The notes under the pieces were generated by a model. It made no database searches and was not told where the DNA came from. It worked only from the letters and a program-made list of their open reading frames with translations. From Bacteroidia bacterium (lineage in GTDB: Bacteria; Bacteroidota; Bacteroidia; Cytophagales; Cyclobacteriaceae), in the NCBI GenBank assembly GCA_016650355.1, contig JAENVX010000137.1:1-5422 (forward strand): a stretch of 5,422 nt of DNA, in the 5' to 3' direction. Within the stretch, counting starts at the first letter, position 1; each line of letters starts with the position of its first letter. Below are positions 1 to 5,422 of this stretch, one piece after another. Both the position numbers and the translations under genes were made by a program.

Positions 1-29
1 ATGGTATCTATTTTTATTCGTTCTCTCAT
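1..29 (-). CDS. 5' end of a minus-strand gene downstream of dnaG (partial)
   Basis: Reading the minus strand from position 29, an ATG opens a frame giving MRERIKIDT before the window ends at position 1. An in-frame TAA lies two codons upstream (plus-strand 33-35), so this ATG is the first possible start of the frame. It sits 15 nt after the dnaG stop codon, on the same strand, behind an AT-rich leader. This spacing fits a second gene in a dnaG transcript. Nine codons are too few to identify a family or to exclude a chance ATG. Alternatively the strip could be the tail of a convergent plus-strand gene, since plus-strand frame 1 ends in TAA at 34-36. Confidence 0.35.
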
Positions 30-44
30 ATCTTAATTTACGTT

Positions 45-1964
45 TCACCGCGCTATTACTATTCCCAAAAAGTTAGATATCTCTACTTCACCGCTTTTAA
101 GTTGCTTCTGAAATTCCAGCAATCTATTTTCCTCCTCAATGTCCTTTACATCTTTCAATAACTTTAAATTATCGTCAAGGTGCTTTTGAATAACCCTCAA
201 TTTTAAATGAAGAACAATACCATATGCTAACTCATTTATTTTGTCAGATTCTGCAGGGATAAAGATATTGTACTTATCGCCCCAATGCTTGCTCACCTGA
301 TAGCGCGACACTGTCAGGTCAGTAACAATCCGTTTTATCTCCGTAGTTCCATGTTGGATAAAAAAATCGGAATTAATTGGTTCCTTCTCCCGCAGTTCAG
401 CCGCTTTAAATTCGAAATAAATTTCCCTGTATAACGGATGGGTAAATTCCACGTCCTCCAATTCATTAACGAAATAAGTAGGCAATCTATTTTCATTAAC
501 ATGCTGATCAGCGTAATTCAGTAATAGCCTGACCGTCTCCTTTTCCTGATTTTGAATGATGGCCAACATGTCAATTTGAGAAGAAACACTTTTCTCTTCA
601 ATCATTTCGGCAGGAACTTCACTTGGCTCACGTAAATTTTCACGCGCCAGCTTTCTTCTCTCGGTTACCAGAATTTTATTAAGCTCGGTCAACAATACTG
701 ATTCACTGATCTTCAAGAGGTTGCTCGTCTCTTGAATGTAAACCGAGCGCTTGACCGGATCCGGTATTAAGGATATACTGGTAACAATTTCTTTTATAGA
801 ATCTGCTTTGCGAATCGGATCGCCTGCCGCCTCGGCTGCAAAAAGTCCGGCCTTAAACGACACAAAGTCCTTGGTGTTCTCCTTTAGAAATTTCTGAAAT
901 GCAGTTGTCCCAACTTTTCTTGAATAACTATCTGGATCTTCATTGTCAGGAAAAAGAACCACACGAACATTGAGCCCACCTTTTAAAATTAGATCGATCC
1001 CTCGTAAAGCCGCTTTTATTCCTGCCGTATCACCATCAAACAAGACAGTGACATTCTCTGTAAACCTTCGGATTAGTTTAATTTGGCCTTCGGTCAAAGC
1101 CGTGCCTGAAGAAGATACCACGTTTTCAACATCGGCCTGATGAAGTGATATAACATCGGTGTAGCCTTCTACCAGATAACAAGTATCGTGCTGCCGAATA
1201 GCATTCTTAGCTTGGTATAATCCGTAGAGTACATCACTCTTATGGTATATATCCGTTTCGGGTGAGTTAATGTACTTTGGTTGGTTTTTATCTTTGCCCA
1301 ACATACGAGCACCAAATGCAATCACCTTTCCCGACATATTGTGCACAGGAAAAATTACTCGTCCACGAAAGCGATCATACGTTGACCCGTCATCTTTCTT
1401 GACAACAAGTCCTGCTTTGTCGAGCAATTCTTTATTATAACCCTTTGTTACTGCATCCTTGCTAAAATTTTCCCAACCTTCAAGCGCATAACCTAACTCA
1501 AATTTTTCCAGCGTGCGATCATTGAAACCACGTTCCCTGAAATAACTTAGTCCAACGCCCCTTCCCGCTTCGCTATTTGTCAAAAGATTTTTGTAATAAT
1601 CCTTTGCAAAATTCATGAGAATATAAAGCCCTTCGCGCTCACTTTGCTCAGCTCTATTTTCATCAGTAACTCTATCTTCCTTTATTTCAACACCATACTT
1701 TTTGGCGAGATATTTAATCGTTTCGGCATAGCTAAGTTTCTCGTGCTCCATCACAAAGGTGAACGCGTCCCCGCCTTTGCCACTACTGAAATCCTTGAAG
1801 ATGCCTTTGGCAGGAACGACAAAGAAAGAGGGTGTCTTTTCGTTGGCGAAAGGGCTGAGGGCCTTATAGTTCTGGCCTGATTTCTTGAGCGACACAAAAT
1901 CACTGATCACATCCACAATGTCGATGCGATTCCTGATTTCTTCTACGGTGTCGCGGGAGATCAC
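45..1964 (-). CDS. dnaG: DNA primase DnaG with a cysteine-less (zinc-ligand-free) N-terminal domain
   Basis: DnaG synthesises short RNA primers at the replication fork, recruited by the DnaB helicase. The 639 residues match the usual family length. Domains in order: an N-terminal zinc-binding-type domain (about 1-95); the catalytic core (about 115-370); and a C-terminal helicase-interaction region (about 460-639), which is poorly conserved as usual. The core holds the basic RNA-polymerase motif DRFRGRVIFP (197-206), the TOPRIM glutamate in VEGYTD (Glu266), SSGTALTEGQ (285-294) and the metal-binding FDGD (Asp310, Asp312). The start is GTG at 1964-1962: an in-frame TAA lies at 1970-1968, so no earlier start exists, and the MISRDTVEEIRNR beginning fits the family. 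The oddity is the zinc finger. The normal C-x2-H-x17-C-x2-C spacing is kept exactly, but the ligands are Ser37, Ala40, Asp58 and Ser61. The flanking EKTPSF and GKGGDAF motifs are intact, so this looks like substitution under selection and not decay. The only cysteine in the protein is Cys262. Identity as DnaG is secure from the core motifs. Confidence 0.97.
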   Translation of the reverse strand: MISRDTVEEIRNRIDIVDVISDFVSLKKSGQNYKALSPFANEKTPSFFVVPAKGIFKDFSSGKGGDAFTFVMEHEKLSYAETIKYLAKKYGVEIKEDRVTDENRAEQSEREGLYILMNFAKDYYKNLLTNSEAGRGVGLSYFRERGFNDRTLEKFELGYALEGWENFSKDAVTKGYNKELLDKAGLVVKKDDGSTYDRFRGRVIFPVHNMSGKVIAFGARMLGKDKNQPKYINSPETDIYHKSDVLYGLYQAKNAIRQHDTCYLVEGYTDVISLHQADVENVVSSSGTALTEGQIKLIRRFTENVTVLFDGDTAGIKAALRGIDLILKGGLNVRVVLFPDNEDPDSYSRKVGTTAFQKFLKENTKDFVSFKAGLFAAEAAGDPIRKADSIKEIVTSISLIPDPVKRSVYIQETSNLLKISESVLLTELNKILVTERRKLARENLREPSEVPAEMIEEKSVSSQIDMLAIIQNQEKETVRLLLNYADQHVNENRLPTYFVNELEDVEFTHPLYREIYFEFKAAELREKEPINSDFFIQHGTTEIKRIVTDLTVSRYQVSKHWGDKYNIFIPAESDKINELAYGIVLHLKLRVIQKHLDDNLKLLKDVKDIEEENRLLEFQKQLKSGEVEISNFLGIVIAR

Positions 1965-1985
1965 TTTTTAATTATTTTTGAAGGG

Positions 1986-1993
1986 CAAAGATA
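1986..1993 (-). promoter_or_regulatory. Candidate -7 promoter element for dnaG
   Basis: On the minus strand these bases read TATCTTTG, an exact match to the Bacteroidota -7 consensus TAnnTTTG. Transcription would start near 1980, giving dnaG a leader of roughly 15 nt that is A-rich and has no Shine-Dalgarno sequence, as is usual in the phylum. No TTG (-33 element) is present at the expected distance of about 19-21 bp upstream, which lowers confidence. A plus-strand match, TATTTTTG at 1973-1980, lies almost on top of it and points toward mrp. It also lacks a TTG and would give a leader of over 200 nt. Confidence 0.35.
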
Positions 1994-2030
1994 GTTGTTT
2001 GAACTGTATTAGACGTTAGGAAGTTGAACC

Positions 2031-2053
2031 TTAACGCCACGTTTTGGTGTTAA
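2031..2053. repeat. Inverted repeat (hairpin) in the dnaG/mrp divergent spacer
   Basis: TTAACGCCA (2031-2039) and TGGTGTTAA (2045-2053) form a 9-bp stem around the 5-nt loop CGTTT, with one G-T pair in the middle. Neither strand has a T-tract directly after the stem, so it is not a standard intrinsic terminator. It could be an operator between the two divergent genes, or a structure in a long mrp leader if mrp is transcribed from near 1987. An alternative pairing, GTGTT (2047-2051) with AACAC (2064-2068), would compete with it. Confidence 0.45.
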
Positions 2054-2070
2054 AAATCGGCCCAACACAA

Positions 2071-2095
2071 TTGTGGTCTAAAACCAGAACCACAA
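2071..2095. repeat. Second inverted repeat in the dnaG/mrp spacer
   Basis: TTGTGGT (2071-2077) and ACCACAA (2089-2095) are perfect inverted copies. CT (2078-2079) with AG (2086-2087) extends the stem to 9 bp with a single bulged A at 2088 and a 6-nt loop. Its left arm also forms half of the perfect 10-bp palindrome CACAATTGTG (2066-2075). The pair of hairpins lies about 105-170 nt ahead of the mrp start. A weak -7-like AAAATTTG (2098-2105, one mismatch to TAnnTTTG) follows directly; TTG at 2071-2073 is about 24 bp upstream, too far for a good promoter. Apart from these elements nothing gene-like was seen in the 1965-2199 spacer. Confidence 0.45.
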
Positions 2096-2199
2096 ACAAA
2101 ATTTGAATTTCAGGGTAACTAAAAAAGAATAGCCAAAATGCATATTGCCTAAGGTCTATGTCCTAAATTGCATCTAAAATTCACAAAACATACCTATGA

Positions 2200-3294
2200 A
2201 TGGCAGTTACTCAATCCGATATCCTCAAAGCACTTAGTACGGTAAACGATCCTGATCTAAAAAAAGACTTAGTAAGTCTTAATATGATCAAAGATATTTC
2301 AGTTTCTGATAAAAGAGTGAGTTTCACGGTGGTACTCACTACACCAGCATGCCCTTTAAAAGAAAAAATCAAGAACGATTGCAAAGATGCAGTTGAGAAT
2401 ATTGTGAACAAGGATGTCGAGATTGTCATTAATATGACTTCTACAGTCACCACAATCCGTGACAATACTCCATTATTGCCAGGCGTAAAAAATATTATTG
2501 CCATCGCTTCTGGTAAAGGTGGTGTTGGGAAATCCACAATAGCCTCAAACCTTGCAGTAGCTCTAGCAAAGATGGGTGCAAAGGTAGGCTTGATTGATGC
2601 TGATATCTCTGGGCCATCCATACCCGTTATGTTCAACTGCGAACACGAGCAACCAGAAGTAAAAGTGGTAAACGGAAAAAACCTAATTGTTCCGTTAATG
2701 CAATATGGTGTTAAACTGATTTCAATAGGATTTCTTGCTCCAAAAGATAGTGCTGTGGTCTGGCGCGGACCTATGGCGAGTTCAGCATTAAAACAATTTA
2801 TATCCGATGCCGAATGGGGAGATCTTGATTATTTACTCATCGACATGCCACCGGGAACAAGCGACATCCACCTTACGCTAGTCCAAACGGTTCCCGTAAC
2901 AGGCGCAGTCATTGTTACTACTCCACAAAAAGTAGCCTTGGCCGATGCCACAAAAGGACTTGCCATGTTTAAGCAACCTCAAATCAATGTACCTGTTCTC
3001 GGCATCGTTGAGAATATGGCCTACTTTACTCCTGAAGAATTGCCTGACAATAAATATTATATTTTTGGAAAAGATGGAGGAAAGAACTTATCTGAAAAGT
3101 ACAGCGTTCCACTCCTTGGGCAAATTCCATTGGTACAAAGTATTCGCGAAAGTGGAGACAGTGGATTACCAGCAGTGATGAAAGAAGGTGTAATAGCTCG
3201 TGCCTTTACCGAGTTGGCAGAAGCCATGGCACGACAAGTTGCCATAAGAAATGCTACCTTTGCTCAAACACAACGTGTAGAACTAAAAGCCTGA
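2200..3294 (+). CDS. mrp: Mrp/NBP35-family P-loop ATPase, Fe-S cluster carrier (ApbC-like), lacking the CxxC motif
   Basis: This cytosolic ATPase belongs to the Mrp/ApbC/Nbp35 family, which binds and transfers Fe-S clusters to apoproteins. The 364 residues are typical in length. Residues 1-90 are a MIP18/DUF59 domain, with NDPDLKKDLVSLNMI (16-30) and TTPACPLKEKI (47-57), including its conserved Cys51. Residues 95-345 are the MinD-like ATPase: deviant Walker A SGKGGVGKST (104-113, with both lysines, Lys106 and Lys111), switch I DADISGPS (133-140) and Walker B LLIDMPPGT (212-220). In well-studied homologues a CxxC follows the ENMxYF motif and bridges the cluster across a dimer. Here ENMAYF (271-276) is followed by TPEELPDNKYYIFG with no cysteine. 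The remaining cysteines are Cys51, Cys61 and Cys147. I recall the same TPxELPxNKYYIFG segment from other Bacteroidota, so it is probably a lineage form. The ATG at 2200 has an A-rich leader and no Shine-Dalgarno; the nearby ATG at 2196 is out of frame. The next gene overlaps its stop by one base. Confidence 0.95.
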   Translation: MAVTQSDILKALSTVNDPDLKKDLVSLNMIKDISVSDKRVSFTVVLTTPACPLKEKIKNDCKDAVENIVNKDVEIVINMTSTVTTIRDNTPLLPGVKNIIAIASGKGGVGKSTIASNLAVALAKMGAKVGLIDADISGPSIPVMFNCEHEQPEVKVVNGKNLIVPLMQYGVKLISIGFLAPKDSAVVWRGPMASSALKQFISDAEWGDLDYLLIDMPPGTSDIHLTLVQTVPVTGAVIVTTPQKVALADATKGLAMFKQPQINVPVLGIVENMAYFTPEELPDNKYYIFGKDGGKNLSEKYSVPLLGQIPLVQSIRESGDSGLPAVMKEGVIARAFTELAEAMARQVAIRNATFAQTQRVELKA

Positions 3295-3557
3295 TGAACA
3301 CTGAAGTAAAATCCTTAGAAATACTTGATCGCATCGAATCTGCTCTAAATAGTATTCGTCCTTACCTGGAGGCTGATGGTGGTAATGTTAAAGTTTTGGA
3401 AATAACCAAAGACAATATTTTAAAGCTTGAGTTTATGGGCAACTGTGGCAGCTGCCGTATGTCAACTATGACGTTTAAGGCGGGGGTTGAAGAAGCCATT
3501 TTGAGATCGGTGCCTGAAATCAAATCGATTGAAGTCGTGAACCTGATGCACGTATAG
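3294..3557 (+). CDS. NifU C-terminal-domain (Nfu-type) Fe-S scaffold/carrier protein
   Basis: A small 87-residue protein made only of the NifU C-terminal domain, which holds a labile Fe-S cluster between monomers and delivers it to targets. Diagnostic features are IRPYLEADGGNVKVLEI (21-37), MGNCGSC (48-54) with the ligand pair Cys51 and Cys54, and the following hydrophobic helix MTFKAGVEEAILRSVPEI (59-76). There is no N-terminal scaffold domain or A-type domain, so it is shorter than NifU or E. coli NfuA and resembles the stand-alone domain proteins. Its ATG (3294-3296) shares one base with the mrp TGA stop (3292-3294), so translation is probably coupled and the two are cotranscribed. This arrangement supports a joint role in Fe-S maturation and makes physical interaction with Mrp plausible. 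Confidence 0.94.
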   Translation: MNTEVKSLEILDRIESALNSIRPYLEADGGNVKVLEITKDNILKLEFMGNCGSCRMSTMTFKAGVEEAILRSVPEIKSIEVVNLMHV

Positions 3558-3581
3558 AATTATTTGCGAATTCGCTTATAC
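3552..3581 (+). terminator. Possible 3'-end hairpin after the mrp unit (weak)
   Basis: GTATAGAATT (3552-3561) can pair with AATTC (3569-3573) plus TATAC (3577-3581), leaving a 7-nt loop and a 3-nt bulge. A perfect 10-bp palindrome, GCGAATTCGC (3566-3575), lies inside as an alternative. The stem overlaps the last codons and the TAG stop of the NifU-like gene. It is AT-rich and is followed by CCTATCCCG and not by a T-tract, so it may only mark or protect an mRNA 3' end, or be chance. Confidence 0.25.
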
Positions 3582-3634
3582 CTATCCCGTAGACATTATT
3601 ATTAATTACGCAATCTATTTTCTTAGTCTGCACA

Positions 3635-3657
3635 TGCAATTAACTTTCTAAATTGCA
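3635..3657 (+). promoter_or_regulatory. Operator-like inverted repeat around a candidate -7 element upstream of the M43 protease
   Basis: TGCAATT (3635-3641) and AATTGCA (3651-3657) are perfect inverted copies separated by 9 bp. Within this span, TAACTTTC (3641-3648) matches the Bacteroidota -7 consensus TAnnTTTG except for the last base. Initiation there would give a leader of about 25 nt before the ATG at 3680. No clean TTG -33 element is seen at the right spacing (only TTTTCTT near 3618-3624). The overlap of symmetry with a promoter-like box suggests a repressor site, but both halves are AT-rich and chance is possible. Confidence 0.3.
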
Positions 3658-3679
3658 GTTATTAGGTTGAAATGTTTTC

Positions 3680-5422
3680 ATGAGGAAAATTGTCTTTATA
3701 CTGCTTATTCTAGCCGGGTCTGTTAACTTATTTGCTCAGGAGCGCTGTGCTTCCGTTGCTTATAAAAAAATGTCATCAGGAAAATCAGAAAATGATAAAC
3801 AATTTGAAGAGTGGATTCAAAAAAAACTTGGACCAAGGATAAATAATTTTAGCCTTGAAAAAACCTACACATCTCACAGTGTCATTCCCGTTGTTGTACA
3901 TGTTATCCACAATGGCGAACCAATCGGAACTGGAACGAATATATCAGACGCTCAAATCAATTCGCAAATAAACGTTCTTAATAAAGACTATCAACGACTG
4001 AATGCAGATGCCAATCAAACCCCGGCAGAATTTCAGTCAGTTGCCGGAATGCTTAATGTCCAATTTGTTCTCGCAAAACAAGACCCTGAAGGTTTGGCTA
4101 CAAGCGGAATTGTAAGAGTAAAGGGAACTAAAGCGGGTTGGGCGATGGCAAATGACACCGAATTAAAATCGCTCAGCTACTGGAATGCTGATGACTACCT
4201 GAATATATGGGTAACAAATATTGACGACCCAAGTGGATTCGTTGGCTACGCTAAATTTCCAATCTCCAGTTTACCGAATTTATCCAATTCACCTAACAAT
4301 GCCTTGACCGATGGTGTAGTAATCCACTACGATGCATTTGGGTCATCCGATGATGGGGCATTTAATCTCGATCCAAAATTTAACAAGGGAAGAACTGCAA
4401 CTCATGAGGTTGGACATTTTTTTGGTTTATACCATATTTGGGGAGACGATAACGGAGCATGTACCGGAACGGATTATGTTGATGACACTCCTAATCAAGG
4501 AAATAATTACAATGGGCTATGCCCGGTACACCCGAAAATTTCCTGCACATCAAATGATATGTTTCAAAATTTCATGGATTACACCAACGATGCTTGCATG
4601 AATATTTTTACTGCTGGCCAGGTGGGCAGGATGACTACTGTTTTGCAAAATAGTCCGAGGAGAGTAACACTTCCCTCTTCCAAAGGAGCAAGTGCGCCAA
4701 TTGTGGTTTCACTTGACTTAGGAATAAAATCAATTTTTTCTCCTGGTACAACCGCTTGTCCAGGCTTCAACATCCCAACATTAAAAATCCGAAACTATGG
4801 CTCGTCACAAATAACATCAACCAAGGTTCAGGTTAAACTGAGTGCCGTTATTAAAGAAACTAAAGACTTTGTACTCAATCTTTCAAATCTGGATGAAGCC
4901 ACTATCTCATTCAATGCGCTAACTCTTACCGCTGGCAGCACCGATCAAATAAGCTTTGAAATTATTCAAGTCAATGGTCAAATAGATCAAAACATAGACA
5001 ATAACATAAGCAGTCAAATCTTCGCAACATCACAGGTAGCGGCACTTCCATTATTGGAAACATTTACAATCGCAACGAGCAACGGTGCGCCCAATGGATG
5101 GTCAATTCAAAATCCAGATGGCCTAACCACCTGGCAAAATGCTAGCGTTCCCATCGATGGAGAATCAAATAAAGCGATGTATATCAACCTCCTCGACTAT
5201 GAGGAGGAAGGGGCTGTTGATCGCTTGATTACGCCTAACATGGATTTTTCAAGCCTAACAAATGCGTTACTAAAATTTGACAGAGCTTATGCGCAATTTC
5301 CTGGTGTAACAACTGATATTCTACGCGTACTTATAAGTACAGATTGTGGTGCGAACATTAATGACGCCATTGAAATTTTTAATAAATCAGGGAGTGCATT
5401 AGCCACATCCGCCTCTACTACA
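3680..5422 (+). CDS. Secreted M43-family (pappalysin-like) zinc metalloprotease, C-terminus beyond the window
   Basis: The frame is open from ATG 3680 to the last base, 581 codons with no stop. Residues 1-19 form a signal peptide (MRK, a hydrophobic stretch IVFILLILAG, then LFA with likely cleavage before Gln20). There is no lipobox, so it is exported free. A short pro-region is followed by the catalytic domain (about 68-330) beginning VIPVVVHVIH. It carries the zinc motif HEVGHFFGLYH (His242, Glu243, His246, His252, with Gly249) and the Met-turn FMDY (Met299). Four cysteines (261, 281, 289, 306) sit where M43B enzymes form disulfides. All catalytic residues are present, so it should be active. 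Residues about 335-450 look like a CARDB/Ig-like beta domain (IPTLKIRNYGS, then NIDNNISSQ). From about 455, LPLLETF...NGWSIQNPDGLTTW resembles a choice-of-anchor-J (MAM-like) jellyroll. In Bacteroidota such proteins commonly end in a type IX secretion sorting domain; that end is not visible here. It probably degrades extracellular protein. It has its own 122-nt upstream gap, so it is likely transcribed apart from mrp. Confidence 0.93.
   Translation, partial: MRKIVFILLILAGSVNLFAQERCASVAYKKMSSGKSENDKQFEEWIQKKLGPRINNFSLEKTYTSHSVIPVVVHVIHNGEPIGTGTNISDAQINSQINVLNKDYQRLNADANQTPAEFQSVAGMLNVQFVLAKQDPEGLATSGIVRVKGTKAGWAMANDTELKSLSYWNADDYLNIWVTNIDDPSGFVGYAKFPISSLPNLSNSPNNALTDGVVIHYDAFGSSDDGAFNLDPKFNKGRTATHEVGHFFGLYHIWGDDNGACTGTDYVDDTPNQGNNYNGLCPVHPKISCTSNDMFQNFMDYTNDACMNIFTAGQVGRMTTVLQNSPRRVTLPSSKGASAPIVVSLDLGIKSIFSPGTTACPGFNIPTLKIRNYGSSQITSTKVQVKLSAVIKETKDFVLNLSNLDEATISFNALTLTAGSTDQISFEIIQVNGQIDQNIDNNISSQIFATSQVAALPLLETFTIATSNGAPNGWSIQNPDGLTTWQNASVPIDGESNKAMYINLLDYEEEGAVDRLITPNMDFSSLTNALLKFDRAYAQFPGVTTDILRVLISTDCGANINDAIEIFNKSGSALATSASTT

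Noticed and set aside
943..1140. Plus-strand open frame of 65 codons
   Set aside because: It lies opposite the dnaG TOPRIM region, has no recognisable protein character and no promoter-like leader; it is a shadow of the primase coding frame.
1644..1880. Plus-strand open frame of 78 codons opposite the dnaG 5' end
   Set aside because: It is antisense to the conserved N-terminal domain and its composition follows from the dnaG codons; no independent evidence.
1854..1964. A sequencing error or frameshift explaining the missing zinc ligands of DnaG
   Set aside because: The frame is continuous, the ligand positions are spaced exactly as in normal primases and the neighbouring motifs are intact; several independent substitutions would be needed.
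1973..1980. Perfect plus-strand TAnnTTTG as the main mrp promoter
   Set aside because: There is no TTG at the proper spacing, and the match sits in a T-rich run next to the dnaG start, so chance is likely. It is kept only as part of the spacer observation.
2211..2636. Minus-strand open frame of 141 codons
   Set aside because: It is fully antisense to the first part of mrp, including the P-loop; the mrp reading is unambiguous.
2945..3245. Two open frames (plus and minus) inside the 3' part of mrp
   Set aside because: Both overlap the conserved mrp frame and show no family features.
3819..3826. Run of eight A residues in the protease coding sequence, a possible phase-variation or slippage site
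   Set aside because: Runs of A are common in this AT-rich, lysine-rich stretch (QKKL), and the frame is intact on both sides; nothing points to programmed slippage.
4332..4773. Two open frames (plus 4332-4601, minus 4579-4773) inside the metalloprotease
   Set aside because: The +1 frame from 3680 is continuous through this region and carries the HExxH and Met-turn motifs, so these are shadows. The protease itself is easy to miss because it has no stop inside the window.

Overview
The window looks like chromosomal DNA of a Bacteroidota bacterium, probably of the Cytophagia/Cytophagales branch. The grounds are moderate to low G+C, A-rich leaders without Shine-Dalgarno sequences before most genes, a TAnnTTTG-type -7 element (the Bacteroidota sigma factor consensus) before dnaG, and protein signatures such as the ENMAYFTPEELP segment of Mrp and the M43 metalloprotease with adhesin-like modules. 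The placement rests on recalled family patterns, not on a search.

Layout. On the minus strand, positions 1964 to 45 encode a full-length DNA primase (DnaG, 639 aa, GTG start). It is followed after 15 nt by the first nine codons of another minus-strand gene that leaves the window at position 1. A 235-nt divergent spacer (1965-2199) holds a candidate dnaG promoter and two strong inverted repeats. On the plus strand comes a two-gene Fe-S unit: mrp/apbC (2200-3294), then a NifU C-terminal-domain protein (3294-3557) whose start codon overlaps the mrp stop by one base. After a 122-nt gap with two further inverted repeats, a large secreted M43-family (pappalysin-like) zinc metalloprotease starts at 3680. 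It stays open to the right edge, with 581 codons seen.

How the genes work together. DnaG makes RNA primers at the replication fork. Mrp and the NifU-like protein are expected to act together as a P-loop ATPase and a small scaffold or carrier in Fe-S cluster assembly. The metalloprotease is a separate, exported, probably nutritional or surface enzyme. Its modular layout (signal peptide, M43 domain, CARDB/Ig-like domain, choice-of-anchor-J-like domain) is typical of type IX secretion cargo, but the C-terminus that would show this lies outside the window.

The most notable signal is the loss of metal ligands in two divergently transcribed housekeeping genes. DnaG keeps the zinc-finger fold sequence and exact spacing, but all four CHCC ligands are replaced (Ser37, Ala40, Asp58, Ser61), and the whole protein has a single cysteine. 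Mrp lacks the C-terminal CxxC that normally bridges an Fe-S cluster, while its overlapping partner carries a CxxC. Both may be lineage-wide traits. No mobile element, CRISPR array, RNA gene or clearly new multi-gene system was seen.
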